A DNA stretch of 64,000 bases, from positions 186,001 to 250,000 of the forward strand of contig NZ_JODM01000001.1 of NCBI RefSeq assembly GCF_000717995.1. Reading direction: 5' to 3'. The notes beneath the pieces are model-generated. The model was not told the DNA's origin. It did no database searches and was given only the letters and a program-made list of their open reading frames with translations. Position numbers and translations under genes: made by a program. Position 1 is the first letter of the stretch, and every line of letters starts with the position of its first letter. Origin of the DNA: Streptomyces violaceorubidus. GTDB lineage: Bacteria > Actinomycetota > Actinomycetes > Streptomycetales > Streptomycetaceae. Shown piece after piece: positions 38,909 to 51,844 of the stretch.

Positions 38909-39757
38909 ATGAAGACTTCCGTACGTATGCCCGTCGGCGCCGGACTCGCCGCGCTGCTGCTCGCCGCGGGGGCGGTGGGCTGCTCCAAGGACGACACGGC
39001 CTCCGAGTCCCCGGAGATGACGCCCGCGGCCGCCGTCGCCAAGGCGGCGAAGAACAGCGAGGAGATCAACTCCCTGCGCTACCGCATGACCGGCAAGGTC
39101 CCCGAGGAGGGCCGGGTCAAGGCCGAGGCGCAGATGCAGATCAAGCCGACGCTCGCGATGAGCATGAAGATGACGGCGCTCGACCAGGGTGCCGACGGCA
39201 CCGCCGAGATCCGGCTCGTCGACAAGGCCATGTACATCGGCGGCGGCCCCGAGGCGGCCAAGGAGATGGACGGCAAGAGCTGGATCAAGTTCGACCTGTC
39301 CGCGATGGGCGCCGGTGACGAGCTGAACCAGCTGGGCGGCGCTTCCCAGGCCGACAAGAACCCGGCGACCGAGTCCACCTTCCTCACCGGGGCCAAGGAC
39401 GTCGAGAAGGTCGGCACCGAGACCGTCGACGGCGTGAAGACCACCCACTACAAGGGCACGGTCGCCCTCGCCGACCTGGAGAAGTCGCTCGGCGACGAGG
39501 ACAAGGCCACCCGGGAAAAGCGCCAGAAGAGCCTTGAGCAGTACGACAAGATGGGCCTCGACAAGCTCACGATGGACATGTGGGTCGACGGCGACGACCA
39601 GACCAAGCAGTTCCGCATGCGCGGCGACGCCGACAAGGGGCCGCTGGACATGACCATCACCTTCCTCGGGTTCAACGAGCCGGTGAAGGTCACCGCCCCG
39701 CCGGCCGCGGAGACCGCCGACCTGGGCGAGATGATGAAGGGCGCCCAGCAGGGCTGA
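38909..39757 (+). CDS. Secreted lipoprotein, LolA/LppX-like
   Basis: 282 residues, starting [20 protein letters not shown] with lipobox AVGC, then a charged mature domain. Parallels to the upstream lipoprotein: [12 protein letters not shown] and [21 protein letters not shown] at 38909 behind GGGGGGAT. The -10-like TAGGCT at 38798-38803 may be its promoter, though no clear -35 accompanies it. Such proteins may carry lipids or sit at the cell surface. Confidence 0.82.
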   Translation: MKTSVRMPVGAGLAALLLAAGAVGCSKDDTASESPEMTPAAAVAKAAKNSEEINSLRYRMTGKVPEEGRVKAEAQMQIKPTLAMSMKMTALDQGADGTAEIRLVDKAMYIGGGPEAAKEMDGKSWIKFDLSAMGAGDELNQLGGASQADKNPATESTFLTGAKDVEKVGTETVDGVKTTHYKGTVALADLEKSLGDEDKATREKRQKSLEQYDKMGLDKLTMDMWVDGDDQTKQFRMRGDADKGPLDMTITFLGFNEPVKVTAPPAAETADLGEMMKGAQQG

Positions 39758-40072
39758 GCCCGTGCGCCCGGCCCCTCCGGTCGCCGCGGGGGCGGATTTG
39801 CTTGACACTGCCCCGTTCACGTACGCTTCCACAGAAGCCAAAGACCGCTGGTCGTTGCCGTGTGTTCGAAAGAGGACACGGTGGCCGAAGGATCCGCTGA
39901 ACTGCGGACGACCCGCGCAGGTGACTGTGGATGAGCTCCCGGAAGTCCCCGCCCCGTGCGGATGACGAACGGTCGAGCCACGCCCCGTGCGCCTGCGCCG
40001 GGGCGTTTCGTTTTCCCCAGTCCTCCTTCGGGTCCGCGCGGTCCGAATCACCCGGAAGGAGGCCGAGGCTCT
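39758..40072 (+). promoter_or_regulatory. rplJ-rplL promoter and L10 leader region
   Basis: 315 bases without a gene. It holds a promoter (TTGACA at 39802-39807 or TTGCTT at 39798-39803, with TACGCT at 39822-39827; the second gives an 18-base spacer), then a structured ~240-base leader that ends in a terminator-like hairpin. In many bacteria L10 or the L10-L12 complex binds this leader and represses rplJL; the layout here fits. Confidence 0.65.
39980..40014 (+). terminator. Attenuator hairpin in the rplJ leader
   Basis: ACGCCCCG (39980-39987) pairs with CGGGGCGT (39999-40006), followed by TTCGTTTT. An earlier copy of cgccccgtgcg near 39950 could form a competing structure. Confidence 0.7.
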
Positions 40073-40603
40073 ATGGCGACGCCCGAAAAGGCTGCCGCGG
40101 TTGCCGAGCTGACGGACAAGTTCCGCAGCTCGAACGCCGCCGTGCTGACCGAGTACCGCGGTCTCACCGTGGCGCAGCTCAAGACGCTGCGCCGGTCGCT
40201 CGGTGAGAACGCCCAGTACGCCGTGGTGAAGAACACGCTGACCAAGATTGCGGCCAACGAGGCCGGGATCACGCTCGACGACCAGCTCTTCGCTGGTCCG
40301 ACGGCCGTCGCCTTCGTCACCGGTGACCCGGTGGAGTCGGCGAAGGGTCTGCGCGACTTCGCCAAGGACAACCCGAATCTCGTCATCAAGGGCGGTGTCC
40401 TTGACGGCAAGGCGATGACCGCCGACGAGATCAAGAAGCTTGCGGACCTCGAGTCCCGCGAGGTTCTGCTCTCCAAGCTGGCCGGTGCCTTCAAGGCGAA
40501 GCAGTCCCAGGCTGCCTCCGTCTTCCAGGCGCTGCCCTCGAAGCTCGTCCGCACCGTGGACGCGCTCCGTGCCAAGCAGGACGAGCAGGGCGGTGCCGAG
40601 TAA
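40073..40603 (+). CDS. rplJ: 50S ribosomal protein L10
   Basis: 176 residues. N-terminal rRNA-binding part has [20 protein letters not shown] and [13 protein letters not shown]; the C-terminal helix that holds L7/L12 dimers ends at [13 protein letters not shown] at 40073 with GGAAGGAGG upstream. Confidence 0.97.
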   Translation: MATPEKAAAVAELTDKFRSSNAAVLTEYRGLTVAQLKTLRRSLGENAQYAVVKNTLTKIAANEAGITLDDQLFAGPTAVAFVTGDPVESAKGLRDFAKDNPNLVIKGGVLDGKAMTADEIKKLADLESREVLLSKLAGAFKAKQSQAASVFQALPSKLVRTVDALRAKQDEQGGAE

Positions 40604-40720
40604 CTCGGCTCGCTTTCTGGTCCGGGCCGCCTGAGCGCGGCGCGGATCGCAGCGGGCCGACGTACGCCCGCCACACCCCGTACATCCGGCACCTGCCGAA
40701 TTAGTGGAAGGACCGCCATC

Positions 40721-41107
40721 ATGGCGAAGCTCAGCCAGGACGACCTGCTCGCCCAGTTCGAGGAGATGACCCTCATCGAGCTCTCCGAGTTCGTGAAGGC
40801 CTTCGAGGAGAAGTTCGACGTCACCGCCGCCGCGGCCGCCCCGGTCGTCGTCGCCGGCCAGGGTGGCGGCGCCGCCGCCGAGCAGGCCGAGGAGAAGGAC
40901 GAGTTCGACGTCATCCTCACCGGTGCCGGCGACAAGAAGATCCAGGTCATCAAGGTCGTGCGCGAGCTGACCTCCCTGGGTCTCAAGGAGGCCAAGGACC
41001 TCGTGGACGGCGCCCCGAAGCCGGTCCTCGAGAAGGTCGCCAAGGACGCCGCGGAGAAGGCCAAGGAGTCCCTCGAGGGCGCCGGCGCCTCCGTCGAGGT
41101 CAAGTAA
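40721..41107 (+). CDS. rplL: 50S ribosomal protein L7/L12
   Basis: 128 residues. Dimerisation domain, Ala/Gly hinge ([19 protein letters not shown]) and the factor-binding CTD with [20 protein letters not shown]. It recruits the EF-Tu and EF-G encoded near the other end of the window. Confidence 0.98.
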   Translation: MAKLSQDDLLAQFEEMTLIELSEFVKAFEEKFDVTAAAAAPVVVAGQGGGAAAEQAEEKDEFDVILTGAGDKKIQVIKVVRELTSLGLKEAKDLVDGAPKPVLEKVAKDAAEKAKESLEGAGASVEVK

Positions 41108-41154
41108 GACCGCACCGGCACCACGGATCCGTCAGGGTCTGTAACGCCGTAGCA

Positions 41155-41192
41155 CCGAAGAGCGATCATCCATCCGGGTGGTCGCTCTTCGG
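41155..41192 (+). terminator. Attenuator-type hairpin after rplL
   Basis: CCGAAGAGCGA pairs with TCGCTCTTCGG around a 16-base loop, no T-run. Expected position for the partial terminator between the ribosomal and polymerase genes. Confidence 0.65.
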
Positions 41193-41483
41193 CGTATCCG
41201 GCGTCCGGCGGCGGTCGCCTTGCACGCGTGACGGTGAAGAGTAGGGTGATCTTCGTCGTGCCGTCGCCGGGGCCCTGAGAGCCCCCTGGCGACAACCGGT
41301 CGGGGCAAGGGGGGCCTTGACGAACCGCACGCAGCGCGCAATTCTCAGGGCGTCGTCAAAGGATCCGAATCCGAGGCATGGATCGACGGCGAAGAGGGCA
41401 GTATCTGGGTGCGTTGAGGGCGAGGCCTTGCCGCACAGGTGGTGAGAACAACGAGGAGTGAACACGGTCCCCGAGAACCGCAC

Positions 41484-41512
41484 TGGACATCAGTGTGCCA
41501 AGTGGCTACACT
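41484..41512 (+). promoter_or_regulatory. Likely main rpoB promoter
   Basis: TGGACA (41484-41489), 17-base spacer, TACACT (41507-41512), close to the HrdB-type consensus. Confidence 0.65.
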
Positions 41513-41695
41513 GTCCCTTTGCGCTGCCTGTTAGCTGCCCCCTGCCCGTCACCAGGGGTCTGCCCTCGCCCGAGCACTGACGACCAGAGCATGCCTGACC
41601 TGGCTTTTCAGCCACAGAAGGCACCCCCTGTCTCCGTGTGCGGAAGAGGGGCCGGTACGCGCGTAGTGAGTCCGAGCCCTCGGAAGGACCCCCTC

Positions 41696-44600
41696 TTGGC
41701 CGCCTCGCGCAATGCCTCGACCGCGAATACGAACAACGCTGCCAGCACCGCCCCGCTGCGCATCTCCTTTGCAAAGATCAAGGAGCCCCTCGAGGTTCCG
41801 AACCTTCTCGCGCTGCAAACCGAGAGCTTCGACTGGCTCCTCGGCAACGACGCCTGGAAGGCTCGCGTCGAGTCGGCTCTGGAGTCCGGTCAGGACGTCC
41901 CCACCAAGTCCGGCCTCGAGGAGATCTTCGAGGAGATCTCCCCGATCGAGGACTTCTCCGGGTCGATGTCGCTGACGTTCCGCGACCACCGCTTCGAGCC
42001 CCCGAAGAACAGCATCGACGAGTGCAAGGACCGTGACTTCACGTACGCGGCCCCGCTCTTCGTCACCGCCGAGTTCACCAACAACGAGACCGGCGAGATC
42101 AAGTCCCAGACGGTCTTCATGGGCGACTTCCCGCTCATGACGAACAAGGGCACCTTCGTCATCAACGGCACCGAGCGTGTCGTCGTGTCGCAGCTCGTCC
42201 GCTCGCCGGGCGTCTACTTCGACTCCTCCATCGACAAGACGTCCGACAAGGACATCTTCTCCGCCAAGATCATCCCGTCCCGGGGTGCCTGGCTGGAGAT
42301 GGAGATCGACAAGCGCGACATGGTCGGTGTGCGCATCGACCGCAAGCGCAAGCAGTCCGTGACCGTCCTGCTCAAGGCCCTCGGTTGGACGACCGAGCAG
42401 ATCCTCGAGGAGTTCGGCGAGTACGAGTCCATGCGCGCCACCCTGGAGAAGGACCACACCCAGGGCCAGGACGACGCGCTGCTCGACATCTACCGCAAGC
42501 TGCGTCCGGGCGAGCCCCCCACGCGTGAGGCCGCGCAGACGCTGCTCGAGAACCTCTACTTCAACCCGAAGCGCTACGACCTCGCCAAGGTCGGCCGCTA
42601 CAAGGTGAACAAGAAGCTCGGCGCGGACGAGCCGCTGGACGCCGGCGTGCTCACCACCGACGACATCATCGCCACCATCAAGTACCTGGTGAAGCTGCAC
42701 GCCGGTGAGACCGAGACGGTCGGCGAGTCGGGCCGGGAGATCGTCGTCGAGACCGACGACATCGACCACTTCGGCAACCGCCGCATCCGCAACGTCGGCG
42801 AGCTGATCCAGAACCAGGTCCGTACGGGTCTGGCCCGTATGGAGCGCGTCGTGCGCGAGCGCATGACCACCCAGGACGTCGAGGCGATCACGCCGCAGAC
42901 CCTGATCAACATCCGGCCGGTCGTCGCCTCCATCAAGGAGTTCTTCGGCACCAGCCAGCTGTCCCAGTTCATGGACCAGAACAACCCGCTGTCGGGGCTG
43001 ACGCACAAGCGTCGTCTGAACGCCCTCGGCCCGGGTGGTCTCTCCCGTGAGCGGGCCGGCTTCGAGGTCCGCGACGTGCACCCGTCGCACTACGGCCGCA
43101 TGTGCCCGATCGAGACGCCCGAAGGCCCGAACATCGGTCTGATCGGCTCGCTCGCCTCGTACGGCCGGATCAACCCCTTCGGCTTCATCGAGACGCCGTA
43201 CCGCAAGGTCGTCGAGGGCCGGGTCACCGACGAGGTCGACTACCTGACCGCCGACGAGGAGGACCGCTTCGTCATCGCGCAGGCCAACGCCACGCTCAAC
43301 GACGACATGCGGTTCGCCGAGGCCCGCGTCCTGGTCCGCCGTCGTGGCGGCGAGGTCGACTACGTCCCCGGTGACGACGTCGACTACATGGACGTCTCGC
43401 CGCGCCAGATGGTGTCGGTCGCGACCGCGATGATCCCGTTCCTGGAGCACGACGACGCCAACCGTGCCCTCATGGGCGCGAACATGATGCGTCAGGCCGT
43501 GCCGCTCATCAAGAGCGAGTCCCCGCTGGTCGGCACCGGCATGGAGTACCGCTCCGCCGCCGACGCCGGTGACGTGGTCAAGGCCGAGAAGCCGGGTGTG
43601 GTCCAGGAGGTCTCCGCGGACTACATCACCACGACCAACGACGACGGCACGTACATCACGTACCGCCTGGCCAAGTTCTCCCGGTCCAACCAGGGCACCT
43701 CGGTCAACCAGAAGGTCATCGTCTCCGAGGGCGACCGCGTCATCGAGGGCCAGGTCCTCGCCGACGGTCCGGCCACCGAGAACGGCGAGATGGCGCTCGG
43801 CAAGAACCTGCTGGTCGCGTTCATGCCGTGGGAGGGTCACAACTACGAGGACGCGATCATCCTGTCGCAGCGCCTCGTGCAGGACGACGTCCTCTCCTCG
43901 ATCCACATCGAGGAGCACGAGGTCGACGCCCGTGACACCAAGCTCGGCCCCGAGGAGATCACCCGGGACATCCCGAACGTCTCCGAGGAGGTCCTCGCCG
44001 ACCTCGACGAGCGCGGCATCATCCGCATCGGTGCCGAGGTCGTCGCCGGCGACATCCTGGTCGGCAAGGTCACGCCCAAGGGTGAGACCGAGCTGACCCC
44101 GGAGGAGCGCCTGCTCCGCGCGATCTTCGGTGAGAAGGCCCGCGAGGTGCGCGACACCTCGCTGAAGGTCCCGCACGGCGAGATCGGCAAGGTCATCGGC
44201 GTCCGCGTCTTCGACCGCGAGGAGGGCGACGAGCTTCCCCCCGGTGTGAACCAGCTGGTGCGCGTGTACGTGGCGCAGAAGCGCAAGATCACCGACGGTG
44301 ACAAGCTCGCCGGCCGCCACGGCAACAAGGGCGTCATCTCCAAGATCAACCCGATCGAGGACATGCCGTTCCTGGAGGACGGCACGCCCGTCGACATCAT
44401 CCTGAACCCGCTGGGTGTCCCGTCCCGAATGAACCCGGGGCAGGTCCTGGAGATCCACCTCGGCTGGCTCGCCAGCCGCGGCTGGGACGTCTCCGGCCTC
44501 GCGGAGGAGTGGGCGCAGCGGCTCCAGGCCATCGGCGCCGACAAGGTCGAGCCCGGCACCAACGTCGCCACCCCGGTCTTCGACGGTGCGCGCGAGGACG

Positions 44601-45181
44601 AGCTGGCCGGCCTGCTCCAGCACACCATCCCGAACCGGGACGGCGAGCGCATGGTGCTCCCGTCCGGCAAGGCGCGGCTGTTCGACGGCCGCAGCGGTGA
44701 GCCGTTCCCGGAGCCGATCTCGGTCGGCTACATGTACATCCTCAAGCTCCACCACCTGGTCGACGACAAGCTGCACGCCCGGTCGACCGGCCCGTACTCG
44801 ATGATCACCCAGCAGCCGCTGGGTGGTAAGGCCCAGTTCGGTGGCCAGCGCTTCGGTGAGATGGAGGTGTGGGCGCTGGAGGCTTACGGCGCCGCGTACG
44901 CCCTCCAGGAGCTGCTGACGATCAAGTCCGACGACGTGACCGGCCGCGTGAAGGTCTACGAGGCCATCGTCAAGGGCGAGAACATCCCTGAGCCCGGCAT
45001 CCCCGAGTCCTTCAAGGTGCTCATCAAGGAGATGCAGTCCCTGTGCCTCAACGTGGAGGTGCTGTCCTCGGACGGCATGTCCATCGAGATGCGTGACACC
45101 GACGAGGACGTCTTCCGCGCAGCGGAGGAGCTCGGCATCGACCTGTCGCGGCGCGAGCCGAGCAGCGTCGAAGAGGTCTGA
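41696..45181 (+). CDS. rpoB: RNA polymerase beta subunit
   Basis: 1161 residues, the streptomycete length if the TTG at 41696 (GGAAGGA upstream) is the start; longer in-frame starts lack support. Rifampicin region about 424-445: [18 protein letters not shown] and [13 protein letters not shown]. His437 is normal, but residue 442, equivalent to E. coli Ser531, is Asn (codon AAC at 43019-43021). Catalytic-core motifs such as [18 protein letters not shown] are intact. A hairpin and 97 bases separate it from rpoC. Confidence 0.97.
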   Translation: MAASRNASTANTNNAASTAPLRISFAKIKEPLEVPNLLALQTESFDWLLGNDAWKARVESALESGQDVPTKSGLEEIFEEISPIEDFSGSMSLTFRDHRFEPPKNSIDECKDRDFTYAAPLFVTAEFTNNETGEIKSQTVFMGDFPLMTNKGTFVINGTERVVVSQLVRSPGVYFDSSIDKTSDKDIFSAKIIPSRGAWLEMEIDKRDMVGVRIDRKRKQSVTVLLKALGWTTEQILEEFGEYESMRATLEKDHTQGQDDALLDIYRKLRPGEPPTREAAQTLLENLYFNPKRYDLAKVGRYKVNKKLGADEPLDAGVLTTDDIIATIKYLVKLHAGETETVGESGREIVVETDDIDHFGNRRIRNVGELIQNQVRTGLARMERVVRERMTTQDVEAITPQTLINIRPVVASIKEFFGTSQLSQFMDQNNPLSGLTHKRRLNALGPGGLSRERAGFEVRDVHPSHYGRMCPIETPEGPNIGLIGSLASYGRINPFGFIETPYRKVVEGRVTDEVDYLTADEEDRFVIAQANATLNDDMRFAEARVLVRRRGGEVDYVPGDDVDYMDVSPRQMVSVATAMIPFLEHDDANRALMGANMMRQAVPLIKSESPLVGTGMEYRSAADAGDVVKAEKPGVVQEVSADYITTTNDDGTYITYRLAKFSRSNQGTSVNQKVIVSEGDRVIEGQVLADGPATENGEMALGKNLLVAFMPWEGHNYEDAIILSQRLVQDDVLSSIHIEEHEVDARDTKLGPEEITRDIPNVSEEVLADLDERGIIRIGAEVVAGDILVGKVTPKGETELTPEERLLRAIFGEKAREVRDTSLKVPHGEIGKVIGVRVFDREEGDELPPGVNQLVRVYVAQKRKITDGDKLAGRHGNKGVISKINPIEDMPFLEDGTPVDIILNPLGVPSRMNPGQVLEIHLGWLASRGWDVSGLAEEWAQRLQAIGADKVEPGTNVATPVFDGAREDELAGLLQHTIPNRDGERMVLPSGKARLFDGRSGEPFPEPISVGYMYILKLHHLVDDKLHARSTGPYSMITQQPLGGKAQFGGQRFGEMEVWALEAYGAAYALQELLTIKSDDVTGRVKVYEAIVKGENIPEPGIPESFKVLIKEMQSLCLNVEVLSSDGMSIEMRDTDEDVFRAAEELGIDLSRREPSSVEEV

Positions 45182-45190
45182 CGGGAGTCA

Positions 45191-45219
45191 GGCGGGGCCT
45201 CTCACCCAGAGGCCCCGCC
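45191..45219 (+). terminator. Hairpin between rpoB and rpoC
   Basis: A perfect 12-bp stem (45191-45202 with 45208-45219). No T-run; more likely mRNA stabilisation or processing than full termination, since rpoC shows no promoter. Confidence 0.6.
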
Positions 45220-45278
45220 GATCCCGCGACCCCCGTTTCAGACCACAGACTTACAACCCTGAGAGGGATTGACGCATA

Positions 45279-49178
<3,900 letters not shown>

Positions 49179-49196
49179 GCGGGCAGCTTGATACGA

Positions 49197-49235
49197 CCGA
49201 AGGGCGGTCACCCCGAGTGGGTGGCCGCCCTTCGG
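49197..49235. terminator. Bidirectional terminator between rpoC and the accessory cassette
   Basis: A 17-bp stem with one wobble (49197-49213 with 49219-49235), 18 bases past the rpoC stop and four bases from the stop of the converging protease gene. Confidence 0.82.
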
Positions 49236-49239
49236 CGTG

Positions 49240-50241
49240 TCAGCGCCCGCTCTTCACGTGGGCCCGCAGGTGATGCAGCCGGGTGTGAACGTCGGGGTGC
49301 GAGTCCAGCAGTCGTGCGACGACTCCCTCGTCCTTGGCCGGTAGGTCCAGGGCTGCGGCGCGGGCCCGTGCGGCCTCTTCGCGCTCGTGTTCCTCGTGCA
49401 GCACTGTGATCAGCTGCGACGCGAAGCCGAGGTGCGCAGCGTGCTCGTCGGCGCGCAGCTCGGCGCGCCGGGACACGGCGGCTGCCAGGTAGGGCGTGAG
49501 GAAGGGCAGGAGGACCAGTCCATACGTGGCCGTCGCGAGGGCGACCGTGGCGGCGCCCACGAGGCCGATCAACACGGCCGCGATCCCCACGGGAATCCGG
49601 TCGACGCGGGAGGCGAGCATCCGGACCAGACGCCAGGTGAGTCGGCCGGGCAGCGCGTACCAGAAGGTGAGCAGTGAGGTCCAGGAGTGACCTCGGGTGT
49701 GGTGGCCGAGTTCGTGTGCGAGGACGCCTGCGAGCTGCGCGGCCGGCAGGTGCCTGAGTGAGTGTCGGGTGACACCGATGATGTGGCCGGCGGCGGCCAT
49801 GGCGTTGACCCCATCGCTGTCCTCGACCCAAAGGTGGTATGCGGCCGAGTTCACCCCGGCGCGTGCGGTGACCTCGCGCCATACGGGGCGCAGTACGCGG
49901 TCCTCGTCGGGGGTCGGATGGCGCAGGCCGAACAGGCGGCGGGCGAGTATTCGCTCGCAGGGGCGGTGGAAGACAAGCCCGCCGCTCAGCACCCATGTGC
50001 CGCAGATGATCCACCAGGGTGGTCCTCCTAGCCTGTCGAGGAGGTGGGCCGCCCCGCAGACGACGGCCAGACTCGCGCAGGCGTGCGGGAGATGCAGTGC
50101 CAGGTGGCCGAGAGCGGTGCCGTCGGCACCACGCTGACGTGCCGCGATGACGATCCTTCCGGGACGCGGCGGTAGGCCCTCGTCGTGTGGGAGAGGTGGT
50201 TCCGGTTCAGCCGGGTTGCCGTGCTCGGAGCTGATGGGCAT
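49240..50241 (-). CDS. M48-family membrane metalloprotease, last gene of cassette
   Basis: 333 residues. Helices near 47-66 and 75-91, zinc site H176-E177-x2-H180 in VLAHELGHHTRG, then two helices and the third zinc ligand region RAELRADEHAAHLG. Unlike HtpX (17592-18455), it has a long N-terminal part before the catalytic domain. It lies 45 bases after the PycTM-like gene on the same strand and is probably cotranscribed. Target unknown; it could process a membrane partner from the same operon. Confidence 0.82.
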   Translation of the reverse strand: MPISSEHGNPAEPEPPLPHDEGLPPRPGRIVIAARQRGADGTALGHLALHLPHACASLAVVCGAAHLLDRLGGPPWWIICGTWVLSGGLVFHRPCERILARRLFGLRHPTPDEDRVLRPVWREVTARAGVNSAAYHLWVEDSDGVNAMAAAGHIIGVTRHSLRHLPAAQLAGVLAHELGHHTRGHSWTSLLTFWYALPGRLTWRLVRMLASRVDRIPVGIAAVLIGLVGAATVALATATYGLVLLPFLTPYLAAAVSRRAELRADEHAAHLGFASQLITVLHEEHEREEAARARAAALDLPAKDEGVVARLLDSHPDVHTRLHHLRAHVKSGR

Positions 50242-50286
50242 GACGCTTCCTTCCGGTACGAGTGGGCGGCGCGGCAGAAGGCTGGC

Positions 50287-50805
50287 TCACGTGAAAAGCA
50301 GGGACGCGGGCAGCAGAAGCGCAGCGCAGCCGAAGGCGATCAGCCCCGCACGGATCCAGAAGTGCTTGCGGGCCGCGATGCCGCTCGTCTCGGCAAGGGC
50401 GATCAGCATGCCGTGAGCAGGGTCGCGTCCGGTGTCCGCCAGGGCGGCGGAAAGGCGCCCGGACCTGGATGCCCTTCGTACGTCGCCGAAGTAGGTGAGA
50501 GGCCGTCCGGGAGCCCAACGGCTGGGGCGGTAGCGGGGGACGACCGCCAGCAGGGCGGCCAGCAGGGCCGTAAGCAGCAGGGCCGTGCCGGCCCACCACA
50601 GCACGGCAGCCGGTGCGGGAAGCGGGGCCGGACGCCAACGGGAATTGGCCAGCAAGGCGGTGGGAACGCCGGCCGACAGACCGAGCGCCGCCACCAGGAC
50701 GGCTGCTTTGGCGTCAGCCCGGGCGATCTCCGCTCGGAGGTCGGTAAGCAAGTGTGCGCCGGCTTCCAGCAGGACGGCGTCCGACGACGGGCCGGTCGTG
50801 CTCAC
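50287..50805 (-). CDS. Pycsar effector-like (PycTM/DUF5706) membrane protein
   Basis: 172 residues. N-terminal amphipathic helix with LLTDLRAEIARADAKAAVLVAA, the '(R)AD-K-A' signature of the family, then hydrophobic stretches near 33-52, 65-88 and 150-171. Between them, PLTYFGDVRRAS and LAETSGIAARKHFW match the family's cytoplasmic part. In Pycsar defence such proteins are gated by cyclic UMP or CMP and damage the membrane. Here the gene shares an operon with a cyclase-like gene, as in Pycsar, but additional genes intervene. GTG start overlaps the upstream stop (GTGA). The family call is by recognition; activity is inference. Confidence 0.72.
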   Translation of the reverse strand: MSTTGPSSDAVLLEAGAHLLTDLRAEIARADAKAAVLVAALGLSAGVPTALLANSRWRPAPLPAPAAVLWWAGTALLLTALLAALLAVVPRYRPSRWAPGRPLTYFGDVRRASRSGRLSAALADTGRDPAHGMLIALAETSGIAARKHFWIRAGLIAFGCAALLLPASLLFT

Positions 50806-51824
50806 GTGCCCGACTCCGGCGTCGCCGCGGGAGGTGTCGACTCGCTCGCCGGTGATTGCGTAACGGGGTACGGCGGTGACTTCACCGCTGGGTCGGTGGC
50901 TCCCAGGATGGCGGTCATGCGGTCCGCGATGAGCTGGTGTGGCTCGTCCAGGTGGTGGTCCTCCAGCCGCTTGCTGTCCAGGGCCCGGTCGATCAGATGG
51001 AGCTGGGTCTCGACCAGTTTGGCCTGCTCGTCACGGAGGTGTCCGAGGACCAGCTGGGTGTCGTCGGGGTGTACCGACAGGTGCAGCGCGAGCGCGGCGA
51101 TGCCACCGCGTTCCAGGTGATGCTCGTAGAAGCGGATCTTTTCCGCGGTGCGACTCGCCTCGTACGTCTGCTGAAGAACCGCCGCCTTGTGTTCGGGTTC
51201 CACGGCCTCCGCATCGTGCCGGGCGGTCCGCAGCCGCGCTTGGTGGTTCCGTTCGGACGCGTCGCGGCGCAGCCGGACCGAGCAAGCCGTGCGCAGACCC
51301 AGATCCTCACCGAGCCACGAGGTGTCGTTCACCACCTGTTGCACGGCCCGTTCGGCGGCCGCGCTCTCGTCGATGGGGTAACCACGACTGGCCGCGCGAA
51401 GCACGGGAAGCACTCTGCGGGTGACGAGTCCCGGCACGTCCCGCTCCTGGCTGCGGACGAACCGCTCCGCATCCATGACGCGCCAGGTGAGGTCCGCGGT
51501 GGCCTCGAACTCGAAACTGTCGACCTTGCTCGGCAGAAGCACGTTCAGCTGGAAGGCGTGGGGATCGGTGTCCACCTCGTACAGGGCGACATAGCGCCGT
51601 GTGGAGGCGGGGCGGGCCGGTGGCGGGAAGGTCTCGTACAACCCGGTGCGCGTGACGCAGACCAGCGCGTAGTCGATGCGTCCCATGAAGCGGCGGCGGC
51701 CGATGTGGAAGCGGGGGAGTTGCCAGACGGTGCGGACCGGGTCCTCGAAGGTGCGGGTCGGGGCCGGGGACGGCGGTGGTTGCCGGAACCAGTCGAGCTC
51801 GTCAGGTTGCTGGGGATGTTCCAT
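50802..51824 (-). CDS. Uncharacterised protein, possibly band-7/SPFH-like
   Basis: 340 residues, no certain family. The N-terminal half is beta-rich (RIDYALVCVTRTGLYETFPP, FQLNVLLPSKVDSFEFEATA). It leads into DLTWRVMDAERFVRSQERDV and a long helical region, which resembles the band-7 (SPFH) layout of a beta domain plus coiled coil. No transmembrane segment is evident; a Pro/Ser-rich tail ends it. It lies 20 bases after the NTPase-like gene and overlaps the PycTM-like gene. It might form a scaffold for the membrane effector; this is a guess from context. Confidence 0.5.
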   Translation of the reverse strand: MEHPQQPDELDWFRQPPPSPAPTRTFEDPVRTVWQLPRFHIGRRRFMGRIDYALVCVTRTGLYETFPPPARPASTRRYVALYEVDTDPHAFQLNVLLPSKVDSFEFEATADLTWRVMDAERFVRSQERDVPGLVTRRVLPVLRAASRGYPIDESAAAERAVQQVVNDTSWLGEDLGLRTACSVRLRRDASERNHQARLRTARHDAEAVEPEHKAAVLQQTYEASRTAEKIRFYEHHLERGGIAALALHLSVHPDDTQLVLGHLRDEQAKLVETQLHLIDRALDSKRLEDHHLDEPHQLIADRMTAILGATDPAVKSPPYPVTQSPASESTPPAATPESGT

Positions 51825-51844
51825 GGTCTGCCTTCCGTGAGCGG

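Larger units (their letters stand above)
41108..41695 (+). promoter_or_regulatory. rplL-rpoB intergenic region: attenuator, promoters, long leader
   Basis: 588 bases with no supported gene. In order: a hairpin with an 11-bp stem (41155-41165 with 41182-41192); a promoter-like TTGCAC-N16-TAGGGT (41220-41247); a stronger promoter TGGACA-N17-TACACT (41484-41512); and a leader of about 180 bases with a small CCCCTG/CAGGGG hairpin (41539-41558). So rpoBC can be read both from rplJL and from its own promoter. Confidence 0.65.

Noticed and set aside
41495..41695. An upstream start for RpoB adding 67 residues
   Set aside because: That stretch holds the promoter -10 and leader; the TTG at 41696 has a ribosome site and gives the expected 1161 residues.
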